A stretch of DNA of 64,000 nucleotides, from the NCBI RefSeq assembly GCF_000372425.1, contig NZ_AQVD01000004.1:62622-126621 (forward strand), read 5' to 3'. The stretch comes from Streptococcus ferus DSM 20646 (lineage in GTDB: Bacteria; Bacillota; Bacilli; Lactobacillales; Streptococcaceae). Below are positions 27,641-35,198 of this stretch, piece by piece. Position 1 is the first letter of the stretch, and every line of letters begins with the position of its first letter. The translations under genes were made by a program, and so were the position numbers. The notes beneath the pieces are model-generated. The model was not told where the DNA came from. It did not search any database and was given only the letters and a program-made list of their open reading frames with translations.

Positions 27641-28672
27641 ATGTCTTTTAAAGCAACGAGTGAAAAGATTAATATTGAAGAAGTGCGCAGCCTGTCAAAA
27701 TTGACGGGGGATGCCTTGCTGACAAAAGAAACTCGTGACCGTGAACTGGAGGCTATTTTTAAAGGGGAAGATGACCGGATGCTTTTGGTCATTGGTCCTT
27801 GTTCTTCGGATAATGAAACGGCTGTTTTGGAATATGCGAAACGGCTGTCTCAATTGCAGGAAGAGGTGAAGGACCGTATCTTTATGGTGATGCGTGTCTA
27901 TACGGCCAAGCCCCGTACCAACGGTGATGGCTATAAGGGAATGATGCATCAGCCTCATACAGATTCGGCACCGAGCTTGATTAATGGGATTAAGGCAGTG
28001 CGCAACCTGCATTACCGAGTTATCACGGAAACAGGGATAACAACTGCTGATGAAATGCTTTATCCCGAAAACCTGCCCTTGGTAGATGATCTGGTTTCTT
28101 ATATCGCTGTTGGAGCCCGTTCTGTAGAGGATCAGCAGCACCGTTTCGTGGCTTCAGGCATTGATGTTCCTACGGGCATGAAAAATCCGACTTCTGGTAA
28201 TTTAAAAGTAATGTTTAATGGCATTTACGCTGCCCAAAACAAGCAATCCTTCCTGTTTAACAGCGAAGAGGTTGAGACATCAGGCAATCCGCTGGCTCAT
28301 GCAATTCTACGCGGCGCACTCAGTGAGAGTGGTAAATATTTGCCTAATTATTACTATGACAACCTTTTAGAGACCATTAGTCAGTATGAAGCCATGGGCT
28401 TATCTAATCCATTTATCATTATTGATACTAATCATGATAATTCAGGAAAGAATTATTTAGAACAGATTCGTATTGTCCGTCAAACCCTCATCAACCGTGA
28501 CTGGAATGAAAAAATCCGCCAAGTTGTTCGTGGTTTTATGATTGAGTCTTATTTGGAAGACGGCCGCCAGGATGACGCAGAGGTTTTTGGTAAATCCATC
28601 ACTGATCCATGCCTTGGCTGGGATAAAACGGAAGAACTTGTTCGTGAAATTTATGAAACGTTAGGGAAATAA
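27641..28672 (+). CDS. aroG: DAHP synthase (first of tandem pair)
   Basis: 3-Deoxy-7-phosphoheptulonate synthase, condensing phosphoenolpyruvate and erythrose-4-phosphate in the first step of aromatic amino acid synthesis. It has 343 aa and is AroG/F type (class I). Conserved elements are LLVIGPCSSDN, KPRTNGDGYKG, GARSVEDQQHR, NPTSGN and IDTNHDNSGKN (metal and substrate ligands). It starts 16 nt after secA and ends 1 nt before its paralogue, so both are co-transcribed. Which amino acid inhibits it cannot be read from sequence alone. Confidence 0.93.
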   Translation: MSFKATSEKINIEEVRSLSKLTGDALLTKETRDRELEAIFKGEDDRMLLVIGPCSSDNETAVLEYAKRLSQLQEEVKDRIFMVMRVYTAKPRTNGDGYKGMMHQPHTDSAPSLINGIKAVRNLHYRVITETGITTADEMLYPENLPLVDDLVSYIAVGARSVEDQQHRFVASGIDVPTGMKNPTSGNLKVMFNGIYAAQNKQSFLFNSEEVETSGNPLAHAILRGALSESGKYLPNYYYDNLLETISQYEAMGLSNPFIIIDTNHDNSGKNYLEQIRIVRQTLINRDWNEKIRQVVRGFMIESYLEDGRQDDAEVFGKSITDPCLGWDKTEELVREIYETLGK

Positions 28673-28673
28673 G

Positions 28674-29711
28674 ATGGGAATACACCAAAGAAGCCAACAG
28701 ATTGATTTGGCAAAAATTAAAGAAAAGACGACTCTGACTGGGGAGCATCTAGCGAAGAAATTAGCGCGGGATAAAGAGTTGGAGGCTTTAATAAAGGGAG
28801 AGGATGACCGTATTTTACTCGTTATCGGTCCTTGTTCATCCGATAATGAAGAGGCAGCCCTTGACTATGCTAATCGCTTAGCCAAGCTGCAAGAAGAAGT
28901 GAAAGACCGCATTTTCATTGTGATGCGGGCCTATACTTCAAAACCTCGCACCAATGGAGATGGTTATAAGGGAATGATCCATCAGCCGGACTCTGCAGAA
29001 ATGCCTAATTTGCTTGGCGGAGTACAGAGTGTTCGAAACCTTCATTATCGTATTATCACAGAAACAGGTCTGACAACGGCAGATGAGATGCTGTACCCTT
29101 CTAATTTATACTACTTAGATGACTTGATTTCTTACCATGCTATCGGTGCTCGGTCGGTTGAGGATCAGGAACACCGGTTTGTAGCCTCTGGCTTAGATGT
29201 CCCAACAGGTTTAAAGAATCCAACCTCTGGCAACCTCAATGTCATGTTTAATGCGGTTTATGCTGCTCAGACACCGCAAAATTTCATTTATCAAAATGCA
29301 GAAGTTGATACTGACGGAAATCCTCTGGCTCATGCTATTTTACGAGGGGCAAGTAATGAATATGGGGATTACGTTCCTAACTACTATTATGATATTCTGA
29401 TTAAAGTGATTGCCAAATACAAGGCTATGGGCCTTAAGAATCCTTTTATCGTGATTGATACCAACCATGACAATTCAGGAAAGAATTATTTGGAGCAGAT
29501 TCGTATTGTTCGTCAGACGCTGATCAACAGAGCTTGGAATGATGATATCCGTCAGTTGGTGCGTGGCTTTATGATTGAGTCTTATTTGGAAGACGGCCGT
29601 CAGGACAAACCGGAAATTTACGGAAAGTCTATCACCGACCCTTGCCTTGGCTGGGAAAAGACAGCCAGTCTTATTCGTGACATTTATCAGACCTTGGGTC
29701 AAGAACATTAA
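28674..29711 (+). CDS. aroG: DAHP synthase (second of tandem pair)
   Basis: Paralogue of the preceding gene (345 aa) with the same catalytic motifs (VIGPCSSDN, KPRTNGDGYKG, ARSVEDQEHR, NPTSGN, DTNHDNSGKN, MIESYLEDGRQD). The two differ mainly in the first ~40 residues and in the region around residues 205-245, where class I DAHP synthases bind feedback inhibitors. This suggests separate isozyme regulation (inference). A compact hairpin terminator follows. Confidence 0.93.
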   Translation: MGIHQRSQQIDLAKIKEKTTLTGEHLAKKLARDKELEALIKGEDDRILLVIGPCSSDNEEAALDYANRLAKLQEEVKDRIFIVMRAYTSKPRTNGDGYKGMIHQPDSAEMPNLLGGVQSVRNLHYRIITETGLTTADEMLYPSNLYYLDDLISYHAIGARSVEDQEHRFVASGLDVPTGLKNPTSGNLNVMFNAVYAAQTPQNFIYQNAEVDTDGNPLAHAILRGASNEYGDYVPNYYYDILIKVIAKYKAMGLKNPFIVIDTNHDNSGKNYLEQIRIVRQTLINRAWNDDIRQLVRGFMIESYLEDGRQDKPEIYGKSITDPCLGWEKTASLIRDIYQTLGQEH

Positions 29712-29719
29712 GAATGATA

Positions 29720-29742
29720 AACTAGCATCTGCTAGTTTTTTT
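29720..29742 (+). terminator. Terminator after the DAHP synthase pair
   Basis: AACTAGCA / TGCTAGTT stem with a minimal loop, followed by seven T's; acpS begins 12 nt further on. Confidence 0.7.
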
Positions 29743-29753
29743 AGGAAAGTAGT

Positions 29754-30110
29754 ATGATAGTTGGACATGGAATTGATTTGCAGGAGATTTCTGCTGTTGC
29801 GAAGGCCTATCAAAAACAGCCCCGCTTTGCGCAAAAAGTATTGACGGCGGCCGAGATGGCCATTTTTGAAGGCTTACAGGGAAAACGGCAAATGGAATTT
29901 TTGGCAGGCCGATGGTCGGCTAAAGAAGCCTTCTCAAAGGCTATGGGAAGCGGGATTGGCAAGCTTCGTTTTCAGGATATGGAAATACTTGTCAGAGATA
30001 ATGGAGCCCCTTATTTTGCCAAATCTCCCTTCTCAGGCAATGTTTTTCTGAGCATTTCACATTCGGCTGATTTTGTTCAAGCCAGTGTCATTTTGGAGGA
30101 AATTCAATGA
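29754..30110 (+). CDS. acpS: Holo-[acyl-carrier-protein] synthase
   Basis: Transfers 4'-phosphopantetheine from CoA to acyl carrier protein. It has 118 aa, normal for AcpS. Magnesium/CoA motifs GHGIDLQEI and [16 protein letters not shown] are present. Its stop overlaps the alr start (ATGA), so the two are translationally coupled, as in many Firmicutes. Confidence 0.95.
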   Translation: MIVGHGIDLQEISAVAKAYQKQPRFAQKVLTAAEMAIFEGLQGKRQMEFLAGRWSAKEAFSKAMGSGIGKLRFQDMEILVRDNGAPYFAKSPFSGNVFLSISHSADFVQASVILEEIQ

Positions 30111-31210
30111 TTGCAAGTTATCATCGTCCAACAGTTGCTAATGTCAAGCTTGATCACATTCTTTTTAATACCCAGCAGCTTCAGGAGAGGCTTCCAGAAT
30201 CAACAAAAACTTTGGCTGTCGTTAAGGCCAATGCTTATGGTCATGGGGCTGTGCCAGTAGCCAAGGCGCTTGCGGATCAGGTTGATGGCTTCTGTGTGTC
30301 CAATTTGGACGAGGCTATTGAGTTGCGGATGGCGGGAATCAGCCAGTTTATACTGATTTTAGGGGTTGTTCTGCCTGAGGAGATCTTTCTGGCCAAACAA
30401 GAAAAACTAGCCGTGACCGTTGCCAGTCTTGACTGGCTGGAGCTGGTCCGTCAACAAAAATGTGACTTAAGAGGTTTGTCTGTTCATATCAAGGTTGATT
30501 CGGGCATGGGACGTCTGGGGGTACGCTGTCTTGATGATGCTAATAGGCTGATCAAGGGGCTGAAGGAGGCTGGATCGGAGGTTGATGGTATTTTTACCCA
30601 CTTTGCAACAGCTGACGAAGCGTCTGATGTTAAGTTTAATCAGCAGTTGACTTTTTTTGACAGCTTGGTGAATCAATTAGATGATAAACCAGCGATGGTT
30701 CATGCTTCTAATTCAGCGACTAGTATCTGGCATCAGGATACTGTCATGAATGCGGTTAGGTTGGGGATTGCTATTTACGGTCTGAACCCAAGCGGTCATG
30801 ACCTTCCTTTACCTTTTGAACTCAAACCTGCTTTGACCTTAGAGTCTGCTCTGGTTCATGTGAAAACACTCCCTGCTGGAGAAACGGTTGGCTATGGGGC
30901 TACTTATAAAACGGCTGCAGAGGAAGTGATTGGAACGGTTCCGATTGGTTATGCCGATGGCTGGACACGTGATTTACAAGGTTTTGAGGTATTGGTGGAT
31001 GGGCAAAGGTGTGAGATTGTCGGACGAGTATCGATGGACCAGATAACCATCAAACTTCCTAAGAGTTATCCGCTTGGGACAGTGGTTACGCTGATAGGCA
31101 GTAATGGCAGTGATGACATCTCGGCAACCGATTTGGCAGAGAAGAGAGGAACCATCAACTACGAGGTGTTGTGCTTAATCAGTGACCGAGTGCCTCGGAA
31201 ATATCGATAG
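30107..31210 (+). CDS. alr: Alanine racemase
   Basis: PLP enzyme that makes D-alanine for peptidoglycan and teichoic acids. It has 367 aa. Lys40 in [11 protein letters not shown] is the PLP lysine, and the opposing catalytic Tyr lies in [11 protein letters not shown]. Further family motifs are [20 protein letters not shown] and HASNSATS. Coupled to acpS by a 4-bp overlap; recG follows 65 nt later. Confidence 0.96.
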   Translation: MIASYHRPTVANVKLDHILFNTQQLQERLPESTKTLAVVKANAYGHGAVPVAKALADQVDGFCVSNLDEAIELRMAGISQFILILGVVLPEEIFLAKQEKLAVTVASLDWLELVRQQKCDLRGLSVHIKVDSGMGRLGVRCLDDANRLIKGLKEAGSEVDGIFTHFATADEASDVKFNQQLTFFDSLVNQLDDKPAMVHASNSATSIWHQDTVMNAVRLGIAIYGLNPSGHDLPLPFELKPALTLESALVHVKTLPAGETVGYGATYKTAAEEVIGTVPIGYADGWTRDLQGFEVLVDGQRCEIVGRVSMDQITIKLPKSYPLGTVVTLIGSNGSDDISATDLAEKRGTINYEVLCLISDRVPRKYR

Positions 31211-31275
31211 GGTCCAGCTCGTTCTGGACTTTTTCGCTTTGCTGTCATGACCGAAATAAATCAAATGAGGTTTTT

Positions 31276-33291
31276 ATGGACTTACAATCGTCACTTGCCG
31301 CACTGAAAGGGCTAGGCCCTAAGTCGGCGGAAAAATTTCAGAAATTAGGGATTTTTACCATAGAAGATCTCTTGCTCTACTACCCTTTTCGCTATGAAGA
31401 TTTTAAATCTAAATCGATCTTTGACTTACTGGATGGTGAGAAAGCTGTTGTGACAGGGACTGTGGTGACACCTGCCAATGTCCAGTACTATGGCTTTAAG
31501 CGCAATCGTCTGTCTTTCAAAGTAAAGCAGGGAGAGGCTGTTGTTGCAGTATCGTTTTTTAACCAGCCTTATCTGCAGGACAAGATTGAACTGGGTTCTG
31601 AAATAGCTATTTTTGGAAAATGGGACCAGGCCAAATCAGCTTTGACAGGCATGAAAGTCTTGGCTCAGGTACAAGATGATATGCAGCCAGTTTATCATGT
31701 CGCTCAGGGGATTTCGCAGGCCGCTCTTGTTAAAGCAATCAAGTCAGCTATTGATGCAGGAATGGCCGCCAAACTGTCGGAAAATTTACCTCAGTTTCTG
31801 CTGGAGCGCTATCGCTTAATGGGAAGAGAGGCTGCTGTGTTGGCCATGCATTTCCCCAAAGATTTGTCAGACTATCAGCAGGCTCTTCGCCGAATAAAAT
31901 TTGAAGAACTCTTTTATTTTCAGCTTCATCTTCAGCTTTTGAAAGCTCAAAACAAGTCGGAGACGAATGGTTTGGCAATCCTTTATGATGAGTCGGCCCT
32001 GAACGAGCAGATTAAGGCTCTGCCTTTTCCTTTGACAAGGGCTCAGCAATCAGCTTTGGCTGATATTTTGGCTGATATGCAATCAGGATCCCATATGAAT
32101 CGGCTGTTGCAGGGGGATGTTGGATCGGGGAAGACCGTGGTCGCCAGTTTGGCTATGTATGCCGCCTATACAGCCGGGCTTCAGTCGGCTCTTATGGTGC
32201 CGACTGAAATCTTGGCAGAACAGCATTATGACAGCCTTAGGCAGTTTTTTCCTGATTTATCGATTGCGCTTCTGACGTCTGGCATGAAAACGGCTGTTAG
32301 ACGGTCGGCCTTGCAGGCCATTGCGGATGGCTCTGTGGATATGATTGTGGGGACCCATGCCTTGATTCAGGAAGGTGTGGATTACCATCGGCTGGGTCTG
32401 GTGATTACGGATGAGCAGCATCGTTTTGGGGTTAAACAGCGGCGGCAATTCCGAGAAAAAGGCGAAAATCCGGATGTTCTCATGATGACAGCGACTCCAA
32501 TTCCTAGAACGCTGGCCATTACAGCTTTTGGAGAGATGGATGTTTCTCTTATTGATGAATTGCCGGCTGGCAGAAAACCGATTGTAACCCGTTGGGTTAA
32601 ACATGAGCAACTCGAAAAGGTTCTGTCTTGGATGAAAGAGCAGATTGCAGCAGGGGGGCAGGTTTATGTGATTTCCCCCTTAATAGAAGAATCTGAGAGC
32701 CTTGATTTAAAAAATGCTGTCGATTTGGAACATGAGCTAGCGGCCTATTTTGGAGAAGCGGCCCGCATTGCACTGATGCATGGCAGAATGAAGACGGATG
32801 AGAAAGAGCGTATCATGACGGCCTTTAAAGACAGACAAGTTGATATATTAGTATCAACAACGGTTATTGAGGTTGGTGTCAATGTTCCCAATGCTACGAT
32901 TATCATGATTATGGATGCGGATCGTTTTGGTCTCAGCCAGCTGCACCAGCTTCGAGGGCGTGTCGGACGGGGAGATAAACAGTCTTACGCGGTTTTAGTC
33001 GCTAATCCTAAGACAGACAGTGGTAAAAATCGGATGCGGATTATGACAGAAACATTGGATGGTTTTCTTCTTGCAGAAGAGGATCTAAAAATGCGGGGGT
33101 CGGGTGAAATTTTCGGTACCCGTCAGTCGGGTATTCCTGAATTTAAGACGGCAGATCTGGTAGAAGATTACCCTATTTTAGAGGAAGCCAGAAAGGTTGC
33201 TGCTGATATTGTCAGCCAGCCAAATTGGCAAAAAGATCCTAGATGGCATGTTCTCCTCGGAAACCTCAAAAAAAGTGATCATTTCGATTAA
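31276..33291 (+). CDS. recG: ATP-dependent DNA helicase RecG
   Basis: Helicase that remodels stalled forks and Holliday junctions. It has 671 aa. The N-terminal wedge/OB domain (about 1-170) includes GLGPKSAEKFQKLGI. Helicase motifs are Walker A GDVGSGKTVVA (near 278), DEQHRFG (near 380), TATPIPRTLA, and the late motifs STTVIEVGVNVPNAT and QLRGRVGRG. The TAA stop lies within the first of four 11-bp operator-like repeats that belong to the next transcription unit. Confidence 0.96.
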   Translation: MDLQSSLAALKGLGPKSAEKFQKLGIFTIEDLLLYYPFRYEDFKSKSIFDLLDGEKAVVTGTVVTPANVQYYGFKRNRLSFKVKQGEAVVAVSFFNQPYLQDKIELGSEIAIFGKWDQAKSALTGMKVLAQVQDDMQPVYHVAQGISQAALVKAIKSAIDAGMAAKLSENLPQFLLERYRLMGREAAVLAMHFPKDLSDYQQALRRIKFEELFYFQLHLQLLKAQNKSETNGLAILYDESALNEQIKALPFPLTRAQQSALADILADMQSGSHMNRLLQGDVGSGKTVVASLAMYAAYTAGLQSALMVPTEILAEQHYDSLRQFFPDLSIALLTSGMKTAVRRSALQAIADGSVDMIVGTHALIQEGVDYHRLGLVITDEQHRFGVKQRRQFREKGENPDVLMMTATPIPRTLAITAFGEMDVSLIDELPAGRKPIVTRWVKHEQLEKVLSWMKEQIAAGGQVYVISPLIEESESLDLKNAVDLEHELAAYFGEAARIALMHGRMKTDEKERIMTAFKDRQVDILVSTTVIEVGVNVPNATIIMIMDADRFGLSQLHQLRGRVGRGDKQSYAVLVANPKTDSGKNRMRIMTETLDGFLLAEEDLKMRGSGEIFGTRQSGIPEFKTADLVEDYPILEEARKVAADIVSQPNWQKDPRWHVLLGNLKKSDHFD

Positions 33292-33330
33292 GATTTCTGT
33301 AAGAATTGGCTAAGGTTTGTTTAAGCTTTA
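33287..33330 (+). promoter_or_regulatory. Four contiguous 11-bp direct repeats (response-regulator-type operator)
   Basis: The repeats are ATTAAGATTTC, TGTAAGAATTG, GCTAAGGTTTG and TTTAAGCTTTA, head to tail without gaps. All share TAAG at positions 3-6 and TT at 9-10 (consensus NNTAAGNWTTN). An 11-bp period of hexamers separated by 5 bp is how OmpR/PhoB-family regulators bind. The hexamers resemble streptococcal CiaR sites (TTTAAG-N5-TTTAAG) and more loosely VicR sites. The last two repeats cover the -35 region of the small gene downstream. Confidence 0.65.
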
Positions 33331-33335
33331 CAGCC

Positions 33336-33341
33336 TATACT
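33336..33341 (+). promoter_or_regulatory. -10 box of the 24-aa gene
   Basis: TATACT lies 10 bp after the last TTTAAG hexamer, with no recognisable -35 hexamer at 17 bp. A promoter with a good -10, no -35 and regulator repeats in its place is typical of activator-dependent transcription. Confidence 0.6.
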
Positions 33342-33371
33342 AAGTTCATCAAATGAAAGAGGTGATGACGT

Positions 33372-33446
33372 ATGACAGTAAAACTCAAAGTGACCTATGC
33401 CAAAAAATTTAAAGCGACAATGCTACCTTCACCTTATGGAAAATAA
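33372..33446 (+). CDS. Uncharacterised basic small protein (24 aa)
   Basis: Starts MTVKLKVTYAKKFKA and ends MLPSPYGK. It has six lysines and no acidic residue, so it is strongly basic. The SD gaggtgat (near-complete match to the 16S tail) lies about 5-8 nt before the ATG. It has its own operator repeats, -10 box and terminator, making a self-contained unit of about 150 nt between recG and an aldo/keto reductase. I do not recognise a family. It could be a regulatory or secreted peptide, or the ORF of a dual-function small RNA. Confidence 0.6.
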   Translation: MTVKLKVTYAKKFKATMLPSPYGK

Positions 33447-33470
33447 GAAAAACTCCTGATAAGACGTTTA

Positions 33471-33497
33471 AAAGCCGGTTCAATACCGGTTTTTTTA
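33471..33497 (+). terminator. Terminator of the 24-aa gene
   Basis: CCGGT / ACCGG stem extended by A-T pairs, loop TCAAT region, followed by seven T's. It isolates the small gene from the next promoter. Confidence 0.85.
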
Positions 33498-33508
33498 TTG
33501 TCCCACAA

Positions 33509-33536
33509 AGCAAGCGCTTTCTAGATGTGTTATAAT
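33509..33536 (+). promoter_or_regulatory. Extended -10 promoter with cre-like site before the aldo/keto reductase
   Basis: TGT-TATAAT (33528-33536) is an extended -10 without a -35. Immediately upstream, aagcaagcgctttcta (33509-33524) resembles a cre site with two mismatches and contains the palindrome AAGCGCTT. CcpA control is possible. Confidence 0.45.
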
Positions 33537-33558
33537 AAGGTGATATGGGAGGTAGGAT

Positions 33559-34473
33559 ATGTTAATGGAAATTGGAAAAAGTGGCCTGAAAGGTTCCAGA
33601 ATTGCCCTTGGCTGTATGCGTATGGCAGATTTGACGGTCAAGGAAGCGGAGACCGTTATCGGAACGGCTCTAGAAAATGGTCTTAATTTTTTTGACCATG
33701 CAGATATTTATGGAGGCGGTCAGTCGGAGTTACGTTTTTCGGAGGCCCTGCAAGCCTTAGATGTCAGACGAGAAGACATCATCGTGCAGTCAAAGTGCGG
33801 TATTCAAAAAGGTTTCTTTGATTTCTCAAAGGATCACATCTTGACATCTGTAGATGGGATATTGAGCCGTTTGGGAACAGATTATTTAGATTTTTTGCTT
33901 TTGCATAGACCAGATGCGCTGATGGAGCCAGAAGAGGTGGCAGAAGCCTTCAGTCTTTTAGAAAAGGCAGGTAAGGTCAAGCACTTTGGTGTCAGCAATC
34001 AAAATCGCAGTCAAATGGCATTTCTTAACCATTACCTAAAACAGGATTTGCAGGTCAATCAGTTGCAGCTGTCCCCAGTTCATAGCCCCATTATTGATGC
34101 AGGGCTTAATGTCAATATGGTAACTTCTGCATCAGCAGACAGAGATGGAGGCATTATGGATTACTGCCGTTTGAATCAGATAACGATTCAGGCTTGGTCG
34201 CCTTTTCAAATTGATTTGAATCAAGGGACTTTCTTTGGGAAGGCAGCTTACCAGCAGCTTAATGACACATTAAACGACTATGCAGGCCGCTATCAAGTAT
34301 CACCAGAAGCTATTGTGACAGCCTGGATATTACGGCATCCGGCTAAGATACAGACAGTTGTCGGGAGCATGAATCCTGAGCGAATCTCGAAAATAGCAGA
34401 AGCAGAGAAAGTGGTACTATCAAGACCAGAGTGGTATGAGATTTATCAAAGGGCTGGGCACAGCCTGCCTTAG
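33559..34473 (+). CDS. Aldo/keto reductase (YdhF-like)
   Basis: NADPH-dependent oxidoreductase of the AKR superfamily, 304 aa, TIM-barrel. The catalytic tetrad is visible: Asp and Tyr in FFDHADIYGGG, Lys in VQSKCGI and His in LLHRPDALMEP. The C-terminal cofactor part includes VVGSMNPERI. Substrate unknown. SD gggagg lies 6 nt before the first ATG. The next gene starts 12 nt downstream, so the two are probably co-transcribed. Confidence 0.88.
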   Translation: MLMEIGKSGLKGSRIALGCMRMADLTVKEAETVIGTALENGLNFFDHADIYGGGQSELRFSEALQALDVRREDIIVQSKCGIQKGFFDFSKDHILTSVDGILSRLGTDYLDFLLLHRPDALMEPEEVAEAFSLLEKAGKVKHFGVSNQNRSQMAFLNHYLKQDLQVNQLQLSPVHSPIIDAGLNVNMVTSASADRDGGIMDYCRLNQITIQAWSPFQIDLNQGTFFGKAAYQQLNDTLNDYAGRYQVSPEAIVTAWILRHPAKIQTVVGSMNPERISKIAEAEKVVLSRPEWYEIYQRAGHSLP

Positions 34474-34484
34474 GAGGTGATTGG

Positions 34485-35057
34485 ATGATATTGGTTGACA
34501 AGGTTGATATCATGGGGAACAAGCGGCTAGTGCTTTGGCTTAACCTTCTTGCTTTGTTATTGTTCTTACTCTTTTGCTGTCTTTTTTCAACTTTTGCCTT
34601 CTGGCTGAGACCGACGAGGCAGCTGGTTTTTGAGCTTGATCTTAAGGACCTCCTGTTATTGATTGGAGCCATGCTGCTTATCTTGGTGATCCATGAACTG
34701 ATTCATGGTCTCTTCTTTAAATGGTTTAAGCCTGAAAATAAGATCAAGTTTGGGATAAAATGGAAGTCCGGTATGGCCTACGCCATCAGTCCGGGGTCTT
34801 TGTACTCACGGCGACAGATGTTGGTGATTGGCTTGGCGCCTTTTGTCTTCTGGACGCTTGTCTTAAGTTTATTATTTGCCGCCCATTTCATCAGTCATCC
34901 GACCTACATCGGTTTGGTCTCACTTCATGCGGCGGGCTGTGCAGGTGATTTTTACTACGTCTGGCTCCTGCTGGTTAAATATGCCAGAGGAGACATCTTG
35001 GCGGAGGATACGGCAACGGGTTTGTTGATTTATCGTCCGTCAGAAGGAAGGGATTAA
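34485..35057 (+). CDS. DUF3267 membrane zincin-like protein
   Basis: A 190-aa membrane protein with about four hydrophobic segments (about 15-37, 52-72, 110-135 and 143-165). It carries the metalloprotease-type motif HELIH in a membrane segment (LVIHELIHGLFFKWF, near residue 72), as in the DUF3267 family of putative intramembrane zincins. No substrate is known. A strong SD (aggaggtga) precedes the ATG. It follows the aldo/keto reductase and ends in a terminator. Confidence 0.75.
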   Translation: MILVDKVDIMGNKRLVLWLNLLALLLFLLFCCLFSTFAFWLRPTRQLVFELDLKDLLLLIGAMLLILVIHELIHGLFFKWFKPENKIKFGIKWKSGMAYAISPGSLYSRRQMLVIGLAPFVFWTLVLSLLFAAHFISHPTYIGLVSLHAAGCAGDFYYVWLLLVKYARGDILAEDTATGLLIYRPSEGRD

Positions 35058-35083
35058 AAAAGGCATTGAAAAATGCCTTTTTT
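35056..35083 (+). terminator. Terminator after the DUF3267 gene
   Basis: A 12-bp perfect stem (AAAAAAGGCATT / AATGCCTTTTTT) with loop GAAA and a T-rich 3' arm. Confidence 0.9.
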
Positions 35084-35198
35084 AATGCCTGGAATTCTTG
35101 AGTCCAATGAGAGCCCTCAAAGGGCCCTTTCAATTTGGGCACAATAAGTCTGGAAAAGGCTTGCCAAATAAACTACAATTTTAGTGAGGAGGAACTAA

